Part shown: positions 35,448 through 43,289 of the stretch, in pieces | Layout: each line of letters begins with the position of its first letter | How positions within the stretch are numbered: position 1 is the first letter of the stretch | Assembly: GCA_035948415.1 (NCBI GenBank) | Contig: DASZJD010000017.1 | Coordinates: forward strand, 1 to 64,000 | From: Acidimicrobiia bacterium | Lineage (GTDB): Bacteria > Actinomycetota > Acidimicrobiia > IMCC26256 > PALSA-555 | Reading direction: 5' to 3' | DNA length: 64,000 nt | The notes under the pieces: model-generated | The model's database searches: none | What the model was told of the DNA's origin: nothing | The model's input: the letters and a program-made list of their open reading frames with translations, nothing else | Position numbers and translations under genes: made by a program

Positions 35448-36239
35448 CTAGCTGCTCGGCGGCGGGGCGCCGCCCGTCGTGATCCGGACCGCCTTGATCA
35501 CGACCGGCGTCGTCGGCGGTCCGTCCCCGCTCGCGGGCGCGAACGACTCGATCTTCTTCGCCACCGCGAGCCCCTTCGTGACCCGGCCGATGACGGCGTA
35601 GCTGGCGGGGAGCGCCGCCCCCTGCGCGCCGGTCACGATGAAGAACTGCGAGTCGGCGCTCCCCGCCGGCGCCGCACTGGACTTGGCGAAGGCGACCGTG
35701 CCGACCGGGTAGGTCGGGCGGCCGGCCTGGGTCGTGGGCGTCTCGGCCTGGATCGTGTATCCCGGCCCGTTGTTCGCGGTCTGGTTGGTCTGGTCGGGGC
35801 TGCCGGCCTGCACGACGAAGCCCTTGACGGCCCGGACGAACGCCAGGTTGTCGTAGAAGCCCTGGTTGGCGAGGGCAACGAAGTTGTTCACCGCCTTCGG
35901 GTACTGCTGGGTGTCGAGGGCCAGCTGGATCGTGCCGCAGGTGGTCCGGACGGAGGCCTGGTAGGTGACATTGGTGCTGACGCCGAGCGTGGGGGCGCTC
36001 AGGTGTGTCGCCTTGGGCGGCGGCCTGCTGGCGCTCTGGCAGGTGACGGCGCCGGCGGAGCTCGAGCCACCCCCGCCGCTCACCGCGAGCACGACGAGCA
36101 CGACGACGACGGGCACACCGAGGATCGCGAAGCGTCGCCCCGTCCGCATGGTGCGCCGTCGCTTGGCTGCCCGCTCCTCGTACTCGCGGCGGGCCTCGCG
36201 GTTCAGGCGCTGGCGCTCGCGCTTCGACGCCTTCGACAC
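35448..36239 (-). CDS. membrane-anchored cyclophilin-type peptidyl-prolyl isomerase
   Basis: The protein starts with a highly basic helix (SKASKRERQRLNREARREYEERAAKRRR), then one transmembrane segment (FAILGVPVVVVLVVLAV) and, outside, a cyclophilin domain from about residue 95: VRTTCGTIQLALDTQQYPKAVNNFVALA, FVRAVKGFVVQAG, TVAFAKSS and SQFFIVTG. It would assist folding of exported proteins. GTG 36239 is chosen since TAGACT lies 8 nt upstream; the frame is open for 72 further codons. It is convergent with the S51-like gene. Confidence 0.9.
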   Translation of the reverse strand: MSKASKRERQRLNREARREYEERAAKRRRTMRTGRRFAILGVPVVVVLVVLAVSGGGGSSSAGAVTCQSASRPPPKATHLSAPTLGVSTNVTYQASVRTTCGTIQLALDTQQYPKAVNNFVALANQGFYDNLAFVRAVKGFVVQAGSPDQTNQTANNGPGYTIQAETPTTQAGRPTYPVGTVAFAKSSAAPAGSADSQFFIVTGAQGAALPASYAVIGRVTKGLAVAKKIESFAPASGDGPPTTPVVIKAVRITTGGAPPPSS

Positions 36240-36380
36240 GGTGGCGCAGTCTAGGGAAGGCGATTCGACGGTCGCTCGGCGGCCGCGGCGGTCGACCGAC
36301 GGCGACCACGTCGCCGGGTGATCGATCGGCGGAGGAACCCTCAGCGTCTCGGCCGGGGGCCGCCGGTACGATCGGAGGTC

Positions 36381-37595
36381 GTGAGCCTCGTCGTGCAGAA
36401 GTACGGGGGCACCTCGGTCGCAGACCCCGCCCGCATCAAGGCCGTCGCTGACCACATCGTGGCGACTCGGCAGGCGGGCTCCGAGGTCCTGGTCGTTGTG
36501 TCAGCGATGGGTTCGACGACCGACGAGCTTGAGCGGCTCGCGATGGAGGTCTCGGCGACACCATCGGCCCGCGAGCTCGACATGCTGCTCACGGCGGGCG
36601 AGCGGATCTCCATCGCGTTGCTGTGCATGGCGATCATCGACCGCGGCGAGCACGCCGTGAGCTTCACCGGCTCCCAGGCCGGGATCCTGACCGACACTTC
36701 GCACGGACGAGCCAAGATCGTCGAAGTGCGGGCGGAGCGACTGCGGGACGCGCTCGCCTCCGGCTCCATCGCGGTCGTCGCCGGGTTCCAGGGGGTCTCG
36801 ACGACCTCGGACATCACGACCCTGGGCCGGGGCGGCTCGGACACGACCGCGGTCGCGCTCGCCGCCGCGCTCGACGCCGAGATGTGCGAGATCTACACGG
36901 ACGTCGCCGGCGTCTACACCGCGGACCCCCGCCTCGTGCCCGAGGCTCGTCGGCTGGGCCGGGTGTCGTACGAGGAGATGCTCGACCTGGCGGCCACCGG
37001 TGGCCGGGTGCTGACGCTGCGCTCGGTCGAGTTCGCCCGCAACTACCACGTGCCGGTGCACGTCCGGTCCAGTTTCACGTGGGAGGCAGGGACGTGGGTC
37101 GGTGAGGAGGACTCTATGGAGCAGGCGATCATCTCGGGCGTGACCCACGACGTCTCCGAGGCGAAGGTGACGATCACGCGTGTGCCTGATCGCCCGGGTG
37201 TGGCCGCCAAGCTGTTCCGCACGCTGGCCGACGAATCCGTGAACGTCGACATGATCGTGCAGAACGTGTCGAGCGCCGGTCACACCGACATCTCGTTCAC
37301 CGTCCCCCGCGAGGACCTGACGCGGGCGACGAAGGTCATGGACACGATCGTCGACGACCTCGAGGCGGCGGGTGTGACCCACGACGCCGACATCGGCCGG
37401 GTCTCGCTGGTGGGTGCCGGCATGAAGACCCACCCCGGGGTCGCCGCGGAGATGTTCGAGGTCCTAGCCAAGGAGGGCATCAACATCGAGATGATCTCGA
37501 CGTCGTCGATCCGGATCTCCTGTGTTGTCGCGGCCCGCGACGTGGAGCCAGCCGTGCGTGCGCTCCACGCAGCCTTCGGGCTGGAGCGAGGCTGA
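36381..37595 (+). CDS. aspartate kinase
   Basis: Aspartokinase phosphorylates aspartate, the first step to lysine, threonine, methionine and diaminopimelate. The 404-residue protein has the [15 protein letters not shown] start, the [11 protein letters not shown] and [14 protein letters not shown] catalytic segments, and two ACT domains at about 265-400 for allosteric feedback. GTG 36381 follows GGAGG and TACGAT. Aspartate-semialdehyde dehydrogenase follows after 2 bp, the classic ask-asd pair. An internal start for a separate beta subunit, known in related organisms, is possible but not evident. Confidence 0.96.
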   Translation: MSLVVQKYGGTSVADPARIKAVADHIVATRQAGSEVLVVVSAMGSTTDELERLAMEVSATPSARELDMLLTAGERISIALLCMAIIDRGEHAVSFTGSQAGILTDTSHGRAKIVEVRAERLRDALASGSIAVVAGFQGVSTTSDITTLGRGGSDTTAVALAAALDAEMCEIYTDVAGVYTADPRLVPEARRLGRVSYEEMLDLAATGGRVLTLRSVEFARNYHVPVHVRSSFTWEAGTWVGEEDSMEQAIISGVTHDVSEAKVTITRVPDRPGVAAKLFRTLADESVNVDMIVQNVSSAGHTDISFTVPREDLTRATKVMDTIVDDLEAAGVTHDADIGRVSLVGAGMKTHPGVAAEMFEVLAKEGINIEMISTSSIRISCVVAARDVEPAVRALHAAFGLERG

Positions 37596-37597
37596 CG

Positions 37598-38629
37598 ATG
37601 CGCGTCGGTGTCGTCGGCGCGACTGGGCTCGTGGGCACGGAGGTGCTGCGCGTGCTCGAGGAGCGGTCGTTTCCGGTCACCGAGCTGCGCGCCTACGCAT
37701 CCCCTCGCTCGGAGGGTCGTCGTTTGTCGTTCGCCGGCCGCGAGGTCGTCTGCGAGCGACTGCGGGACGACTGCTTCGAGGGTTTGGAGCTCGTGATCGT
37801 CGACGTCGACGAGCCCCTCGCCGCCGAGTGGGCGCCTCGGGCGGTGGCGGCCGGGGCCCGGGTGATCGACAAGTCGTCGGCCTTCCGCATGGATCCTGCG
37901 GTGCCGCTCGTCGTGGCCGAAGTCAATCCCCACGACCTGGTCGACGCGGCCCAGGGGATCGTGTCGTGCCCGAACTGCACGACGATGGTGCTCGTGATGG
38001 CCCTCGCCCCGCTGCACCACGCCGCGGGGATCGAGCGCCTCGTCGTGTCGACCTACCAGTCGGTGTCGGGAGCCGGGCAGGCCGGCGTGCGCGAGCTCGC
38101 CGAGCAATGGACGAAGGGCGCTGGCCAGGAGGACGCGCTGCGCCGGGCCGGCGCCTCCCCAGACGGACTCGAGCCTGGCGACCTCTGGCCGGTGCCGATC
38201 GCCGGCAACGTCATCCCTCTCGCCGGCCGGCGGCAAGAAGGTGGCTACACGTCCGAGGAGTGGAAGCTCGTCCGGGAGAGCCGCAAGATCCTCCACGCGC
38301 CGGAGCTGCAGGTGAGCGCGACCTGCGTCCGGGTGCCGGTCTACGTCGGGCACTCGATGAGCGCCAACGTCCAGTTCTCTCGCGCGTTGCCGCGTGCCGA
38401 GGCCGCGGCGGTGTTGGACCGGGCTCCGGGCGTGAGGCTCGCGGCCGACGGCGACGGCGCGCCGACCCCGCTCGACGCTGCCGGCATCGACCCAGTGCTG
38501 GTCGGGCGCCTTCGCGAGGACCCGTCCCAGGATCGGACGCTCGATCTGTGGGTGACCGGCGACAACCTCCGCAAGGGCGCGGCGCTGAACGGCGTGCAGA
38601 TCGCCGAGCTCCTGCTCGACCGCCGCTAG
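37598..38629 (+). CDS. asd: aspartate-semialdehyde dehydrogenase
   Basis: Asd reduces aspartyl-phosphate to aspartate semialdehyde with NADPH. The 343-residue protein has the Rossmann start VGVVGATGLVGTEVLRVL, DKSSAFRMDP, catalytic Cys127 in VSCPNCTTMV, the EEWKLVRESRKIL segment and the VPVYVGHSMSANVQF histidine region. It starts 2 bp after the aspartokinase stop, so both come from one message. A perfect 12-bp palindrome, CCGTCCGGACGG, lies about 30 bp downstream, before the tRNA-Pro. Confidence 0.96.
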   Translation: MRVGVVGATGLVGTEVLRVLEERSFPVTELRAYASPRSEGRRLSFAGREVVCERLRDDCFEGLELVIVDVDEPLAAEWAPRAVAAGARVIDKSSAFRMDPAVPLVVAEVNPHDLVDAAQGIVSCPNCTTMVLVMALAPLHHAAGIERLVVSTYQSVSGAGQAGVRELAEQWTKGAGQEDALRRAGASPDGLEPGDLWPVPIAGNVIPLAGRRQEGGYTSEEWKLVRESRKILHAPELQVSATCVRVPVYVGHSMSANVQFSRALPRAEAAAVLDRAPGVRLAADGDGAPTPLDAAGIDPVLVGRLREDPSQDRTLDLWVTGDNLRKGAALNGVQIAELLLDRR

Positions 38630-38711
38630 CAGCCAGGCCGGCGCTCAACGCGTCGTGACCGTCCGGACGGGTGATCCACGGCGGAGTCGCGGTTCAGCAG
38701 GGCTGGGGTGG

Positions 38712-38785
<74 letters not shown>

Positions 38786-38847
38786 TGGCGGGCCGAGTGT
38801 AGCGGCCGCCCCGTTTGGCTCTTCGAGCGAGTTCAGCCTCGCCGGCC

Positions 38848-39228
38848 TCACGCGTTCGTTCGCCGCGCCAGGATGCGCTTCACGGCGCGGCGGAGCGTGC
38901 CCGCGTCGATCGGCTTCACGAGCTCGCCGTCGGCGTCTGCACGCTTGGCGAGGAAGCGATCGTGCTCCCGATCGAGGAGCAACAGGATCGGGACCTCCGG
39001 CACGCGTCCCGCCGACGCCTCGAGTCGGAGGTCGATCGCGACCGCGATCCCGCCCATGTTGCCGATCTGCAAGTCGCAGATCACGAGGTCGGGATGGCGC
39101 TCGGCGACGAGGTCGCGGACGTCCTGGCCCCGATCGACCTCGATCACCTCTTGATCGGCGCCCGCGAGCGCGTTGCGCACTTGGTTTCGGATCCAAGCGC
39201 CATCGGCGGCGACGAGGATGGTCGTCAC
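38848..39228 (-). CDS. single-domain response regulator (CheY-like receiver)
   Basis: The 126-residue protein is a lone receiver domain: acidic residue Asp10 in LVAADGAW, phospho-acceptor Asp53 in DLVICDLQIGNMGG, and Lys106 in ELVKPID. No output domain is attached. It starts with GTG 39228; longer in-frame starts lie in coding sequence of the next gene. It sits 10 bp downstream of the ArsA-like gene on the same strand and may be co-transcribed. The partner kinase is unknown. Confidence 0.85.
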   Translation of the reverse strand: MTTILVAADGAWIRNQVRNALAGADQEVIEVDRGQDVRDLVAERHPDLVICDLQIGNMGGIAVAIDLRLEASAGRVPEVPILLLLDREHDRFLAKRADADGELVKPIDAGTLRRAVKRILARRTNA

Positions 39229-39238
39229 GACCGAGACG

Positions 39239-40426
39239 TTACCGATCGCCCGGCGGGTCGGGCGATCGACTCGGGACGTCGCTCGGCGCCTCCGATGCCC
39301 CGGGTCCGTCGAAGAGCTGCGCCGCGACGGCGTCGAGGGCATGAAAGTCGACGACGTCGTGCGCGAGGGAGGCCACGTAGGCGACGGTCGTGGCCCCGAT
39401 GCGGGTGCCCACGTCGGCGAGCTGGTGCCGCTCCCGCTGGCCAAGCGCGGCGTAGTCAGCGAGGTTCTCGTAGCGCCGGGCGAGGCGCGTGGCCGCGTCG
39501 CCGTCGGCGTGACGTAGATCGTCGGCACGGGCTCGCAGGCCGTCCACCGGGCCCTCGACGCCGAAGTCGGGGTGGACACGGTTGACGACGAGGGCGGTCA
39601 CCTCCAGGTGCGAGGCCCGCAGCCGCCCGGCGAAGTACTCGGCCTCGTCGACGGCGTCTCGCCGGGGGGAGGTGATGAGAACGAAGCCGGTCGTCGGCGC
39701 GCTCAGCAGCGCGGCGACACGGGTCGCCCGGTCCCGAAAGCCTTGCTCCATGCCCTCGAAGGCCCGGAAGAAGGCGACGATGTCGTCGAGCACCTCGGCA
39801 CCGATCACCTTCCCGATCGTCCGCAAGAAGCGCTGCACCGCGGCGCTCGCAACCCGCACGTAGGCACGCGTCGGCATCATGAGGAGGCGGAAGATCCGAT
39901 TGTCCAAGAGCCGCAGGAGACGCTGCGGGGCGTCGAGGAAGTCGAGGGCGTGGCGCGAGGGGGGCGTGTCCACGACGATGAGGTCGTAGCCGCCGTCCTC
40001 GTGCAGCTCGTGCAGCTTCTCCATCGCCATGTACTCCTGCGTGCCGGACAGGGCACCGGCGATGTTTCGGTAGAAGCGGTTGTTCAGGATCCGCGCCGCC
40101 TGCTCCTCGTCCTGTGCGTAGCGGCGGACCAGCCCGTCGAAGGTGGCGCGGGTGTCGAGCATGAGCGCCGACAGCCGTCCCCCGCCCGGCGCCTCAGCGA
40201 CGGCCCAGCGCTCGCGCGTGATCTCGTGCGCGCTGTCGCCGAGGTCGGCGAGCCCGAGCGTGTCCGCGAGGCGTTTGGCTGGGTCGATCGTCACCACGAC
40301 CGCGTCACGGCCGCGGCGCGCCGCCGAGAGCGCGAGCACGGCCGCCGCCGTCGTCTTCCCGACGCCACCGGTGCCACAGCACACGACGACGTGGCCGCGA
40401 GTGACGAGATCGTCGAGCGAGCTCAC
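39239..40426 (-). CDS. ArsA-family ATPase, second subunit (Rv3680-like)
   Basis: The 395-residue protein has the deviant Walker A motif CCGTGGVGKTT at about residues 16-26, switch I and II (TIDPAKRLADTLG, IVVDTPPSRHAL) and a long helical region, matching anion/tail-anchor ArsA-Get3-type ATPases. Its start overlaps the stop of the upstream ATPase gene by 4 bp, giving a coupled pair equivalent to Rv3679-Rv3680 of M. tuberculosis. Classic ArsA metal-binding cysteines are not evident, so arsenic transport is unlikely. Confidence 0.9.
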   Translation of the reverse strand: MSSLDDLVTRGHVVVCCGTGGVGKTTAAAVLALSAARRGRDAVVVTIDPAKRLADTLGLADLGDSAHEITRERWAVAEAPGGGRLSALMLDTRATFDGLVRRYAQDEEQAARILNNRFYRNIAGALSGTQEYMAMEKLHELHEDGGYDLIVVDTPPSRHALDFLDAPQRLLRLLDNRIFRLLMMPTRAYVRVASAAVQRFLRTIGKVIGAEVLDDIVAFFRAFEGMEQGFRDRATRVAALLSAPTTGFVLITSPRRDAVDEAEYFAGRLRASHLEVTALVVNRVHPDFGVEGPVDGLRARADDLRHADGDAATRLARRYENLADYAALGQRERHQLADVGTRIGATTVAYVASLAHDVVDFHALDAVAAQLFDGPGASEAPSDVPSRSPDPPGDR

Positions 40427-41364
40427 ACGGACTCCGGGAGGGCGGCGATCTCAGCCGCCAGCGCGTCGGCGAGGATGGCGACACTTTCGGGCCCGATCTC
40501 CCCGAAGAGGAACGGCAGGTGCAGCTGCGGCAGCGGCAGCCGGCGAGCCAGGCGACTGGCCTGCTCCTGGGCGAGCGCGTGGCGCTCGGCTCGGAACGAC
40601 GCCGCCGCGTCCAGCGCCGCCGCCTCGTGCGGTGTGAGCGTGAGCCCGGCTGTCGCCGCGTCGCGGTCGGCGGTGACGCCGTCCATGTGGAGGCTTTCCG
40701 GCAGCTGGTTCACGACGACCGGGCCCAGCTTGACGCCCACCCGGTCCTCGAGCGCGAAGGCGGTGTCCACGAGCTCGTTGACCGGAGTCTCCTCGGGCAG
40801 CGCGACGAGCAGGACTCGACACCGGGTCGGGTCCTGCAGCATCGCGATCACGTCCTCGGCCTGCGATCGGACCGGTCCCACCCGTACGGCGTCGAGCAGG
40901 CCTCGAGGAGACAGGAGGAACGTGACGGCATGGCCGGCGGCGGGCGCGTCGATCACGATGAGTTCCGCGGCCTCGGCCCGCTCGAGCTGTTTGATCTTCC
41001 CGAGCACGAGAATGTCCTTCATGCCCGGCACCGCAGTGGCGACCACGTCCAGCGCGCCGGACCGCGCGAGTCGACGCGAGACGCGGCGCAGGCCGCGCTC
41101 CTCGAGGTACTCGACGAGGGCCTCGTCGGGGGCGAGTGTGCGGGCCCGCAGCCCGTCGCCGAGCTCCTGCTCGGCGTAGGTGAGGTCCGCGCTCCCGAAC
41201 GCGGCCGCGAGCCCCGATTTGCCTTCGACCTCGACGATCAGCACGCTGACACCGGCGCGCGCGGCGGCCGTGGCTAGCGCCGCGGTCACGGTCGTCTTGC
41301 CCACGCCACCCTTGCCGGCCACGATCACGACGCGGGAGGCGGAGCAGAACTGCTCCACATTCAT
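40423..41364 (-). CDS. ArsA-family ATPase, first subunit (Rv3679-like)
   Basis: This is the smaller partner (313 residues) with Walker A VAGKGGVGKTTVTAAL, switch II (IVIDAPAAGHAVTFL) and the adenine-side VVVNQLP motif. The pair resembles the mycobacterial Rv3679/Rv3680 heterodimer, which forms a Get3-like complex. The function in this organism is unknown. The start ATG overlaps the first bases of the divergent NfeD region. As in mycobacteria, a whiB gene lies close by, here beyond NfeD. Confidence 0.9.
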   Translation of the reverse strand: MNVEQFCSASRVVIVAGKGGVGKTTVTAALATAAARAGVSVLIVEVEGKSGLAAAFGSADLTYAEQELGDGLRARTLAPDEALVEYLEERGLRRVSRRLARSGALDVVATAVPGMKDILVLGKIKQLERAEAAELIVIDAPAAGHAVTFLLSPRGLLDAVRVGPVRSQAEDVIAMLQDPTRCRVLLVALPEETPVNELVDTAFALEDRVGVKLGPVVVNQLPESLHMDGVTADRDAATAGLTLTPHEAAALDAAASFRAERHALAQEQASRLARRLPLPQLHLPFLFGEIGPESVAILADALAAEIAALPESV

Positions 41365-41389
41365 GCTCGACTCCGCACTGCCGCCCTCC

Positions 41390-42874
41390 GTGCTCGACGG
41401 TCATGCTACGAGAGGCATCGACGGGCGCGGCCCTCGACGAGTCGCAATCGTGCTGGTGGTGCTGGGCGCGCTCGCGCTCGGCGGCCTCGGCGCCGACACC
41501 GCCGCGGGTCTGACGGACGCGCCGCGCGCCACGGGGCCGTCGTCGGCCGTGCGCGCCCCTGCCGGGCGTCGCGGGATCGCGGTGGTGCAGCTCCAAGGCT
41601 TCCTCGACCCTCCCGTCGTCGCCCTCGCCCGTCGCGCCGTGGCCGATGCCAACGCATCGCGTTCGACCCTGCTGTTGATGCAGCTCAACTCGCGGGGCCC
41701 GCTCGCGAGCGACCTGGCGCCCTTACTGCGCGCCGTGCGACGGTCGCGCGTCCCCGTCGTGGTGTGGGTCGGCCCGTCGGGGGCGCACGCCGAGGGCGGG
41801 GCCGCGCTGCTCGCCGAGGCGGCGCCGGTGCTGTTCGTCTCGCAGGGCTCCGATCTCGGGCCGGCCTCGCCGGAGCGTCTCGACGAGCCGCACGCCCGCG
41901 CCCCGGCGGCGACGGCCGCCGAGCTCCGCACCCTCGCCGACAGCAACGGACGGGACGGCGGGCGAGCCGCCGGCCTGGCCCGAGCTCGGCTTGGTGCGGG
42001 CGCCGCCAGTCGGGCTCGCGTGACGAGCGGGGTCCGGCCGACGCTCGGGGAGGTCATCGTCACCCTCGACGGCCAGACCGTGCGCACCGGGGCCGGCCCG
42101 GACCGCCTGTCGACCGCACGGGTCATCGGCACCGGCCGGGGCCGGCGCCGACAGCCGAACCAGGACGTCGTCTTCTCCAGCCTCAGCCTCGGCGCCCGGA
42201 TCCAGCACACCCTGATCAATCCCCGGGTGGCGTACCTGCTGCTCGTCGCCGGCGCAGCGCTCCTCGTGTTCGAGTTCTTCGCGGCCAGCGTCGGGTTCGC
42301 CGCCGCCGTCGGGGCCATCGCCGTGCTCGGCGCCGCCTACGGCTCCTCGCACCTCCCGGTGGCGTGGTGGGCCGCGGCGCTGCTCGGGCTCGGAGTGACC
42401 GCGCTCGCCGTCGACGTCCAGGCCGGTGGGGTGGGCTTCTGGACCGCGACCGGCACCGCCGCGCTGATCGGCGGCTCAGTCACCTTCGTCGGGGGGTCCA
42501 CCCGGCTCCACGTTCCGTGGTGGGAGGTGCTGCTCGTGGTGACTGCGACACTCGTGTTGTTTGTGGGGGCCCTGCCGGCGTTTGTGCGCTCACGGTTCTC
42601 GACCCCCACCGTTGGGCGGGAGGGTCTGGTCGGCGAGGTCGGCCGGGCCGAGGTGGCGGTGGATCCGGACGGCGTCGTCACCATCCGAGGCAGTCGCTGG
42701 CGGGCCCGCACCAACAGGGCCACCCCGATCGACGCCGGCGCCAGCGTGCGGGTCGTTGCGGTCGACGGCCTCGTCCTGGAGGTCGAGCCCGAGAGCGGCG
42801 GGGCTCGCGACTATCGGGAGCGGGCCCGGCGCCGCCGCGGCGACGGCGCCGACAGCCCGGAGCCGGCCCGCTGA
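41390..42874 (+). CDS. NfeD-family membrane protein with degenerate ClpP-like domain
   Basis: After a signal-like helix (VAIVLVVLGALALGGLG) comes a ClpP-like serine-protease fold (about 60-250), then four membrane helices (about 280-400) and a C-terminal OB-type NfeD domain (GREGLVGEVGRAEVAVDPDGVVTIRGSRWRARTN). In active homologues the nucleophile is in AASAGTY; here the aligned segment reads AHAEGGAALL, so the Ser appears to be Gly, and the Lys partner region (LRTLADSNGRD) shows Arg. It is probably a pseudoprotease acting as a membrane scaffold. GTG 41390 is chosen; ATG 41363 is an alternative. Confidence 0.85.
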   Translation: MLDGHATRGIDGRGPRRVAIVLVVLGALALGGLGADTAAGLTDAPRATGPSSAVRAPAGRRGIAVVQLQGFLDPPVVALARRAVADANASRSTLLLMQLNSRGPLASDLAPLLRAVRRSRVPVVVWVGPSGAHAEGGAALLAEAAPVLFVSQGSDLGPASPERLDEPHARAPAATAAELRTLADSNGRDGGRAAGLARARLGAGAASRARVTSGVRPTLGEVIVTLDGQTVRTGAGPDRLSTARVIGTGRGRRRQPNQDVVFSSLSLGARIQHTLINPRVAYLLLVAGAALLVFEFFAASVGFAAAVGAIAVLGAAYGSSHLPVAWWAAALLGLGVTALAVDVQAGGVGFWTATGTAALIGGSVTFVGGSTRLHVPWWEVLLVVTATLVLFVGALPAFVRSRFSTPTVGREGLVGEVGRAEVAVDPDGVVTIRGSRWRARTNRATPIDAGASVRVVAVDGLVLEVEPESGGARDYRERARRRRGDGADSPEPAR

Positions 42875-42884
42875 CCGCGGCCGA

Positions 42885-42983
42885 CCTCGCTGCTCTCCTC
42901 TCTCTTGTGTCTTGTCGCCCCTTTCTCGGTCGCCTCGCTTCCGGTCCGCTCCTCTTTCCTGTCCCGCGCGGCGGCGGTAGGGT
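42885..42983 (+). promoter_or_regulatory. adenine-free, pyrimidine-rich tract ending in a TAGGGT -10-like box before whiB
   Basis: From 42885 to 42978 the plus strand has no adenine in 94 nt, and the part up to about 42966 is over 80 percent pyrimidine. It ends at TAGGGT (42978-42983), a plausible -10 element for whiB about 40 nt further on. The remaining leader carries a strong GGAGGGGGAGG ribosome site. Confidence 0.45.
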
Positions 42984-43025
42984 CCGCGCGCTGGGCCCCC
43001 GAGGGGGCCGGCGAGGAGGGGGAGG

Positions 43026-43289
43026 GTGGCGCGGTTCGGCGTCGACGAGCCCTGGCAGCGCCAGGCCAGTTGTCGGGGCCCGGAGTCGGTGCTCTTCTAC
43101 CCGCCCGCGGCGGCCGAGCCCCGTCCCGAGCGGGACGCCCGGGAGCGGCGAGCGAAGGCGATCTGTGCCACCTGCCCCGTCCGGTCGCCGTGCCTGACCT
43201 TCGCCCTCGACACCCGCGAGCCACACGGGATCTGGGGTGGCCTCAACGAGGCTGAACGCCAGGCTCTCCTGGAGCGGCGGGCGGGGTAG
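43026..43289 (+). CDS. WhiB-family iron-sulfur transcription regulator
   Basis: WhiB proteins hold a 4Fe-4S cluster and act with the primary sigma factor. The 87-residue product has the four cysteines (Cys16, 47, 50, 56; C-x2-C-x5-C at the end) and the GIWGGLNE turn (68-75) followed by a basic tail. Start GTG 43026 directly follows a purine-rich ribosome site. In M. tuberculosis whiB4 lies beside the ArsA-like pair; the neighbourhood here is similar, but sequence alone does not settle which WhiB class this is. It is convergent with selB with no spacer. Confidence 0.94.
   Translation: MARFGVDEPWQRQASCRGPESVLFYPPAAAEPRPERDARERRAKAICATCPVRSPCLTFALDTREPHGIWGGLNEAERQALLERRAG

Noticed and set aside
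39239-41364. Arsenite-transport operon
   Set aside because: The ATPases lack obvious ArsA cysteine sites and no arsB, arsR or arsC is nearby; the pair fits the Rv3679/Rv3680 type.
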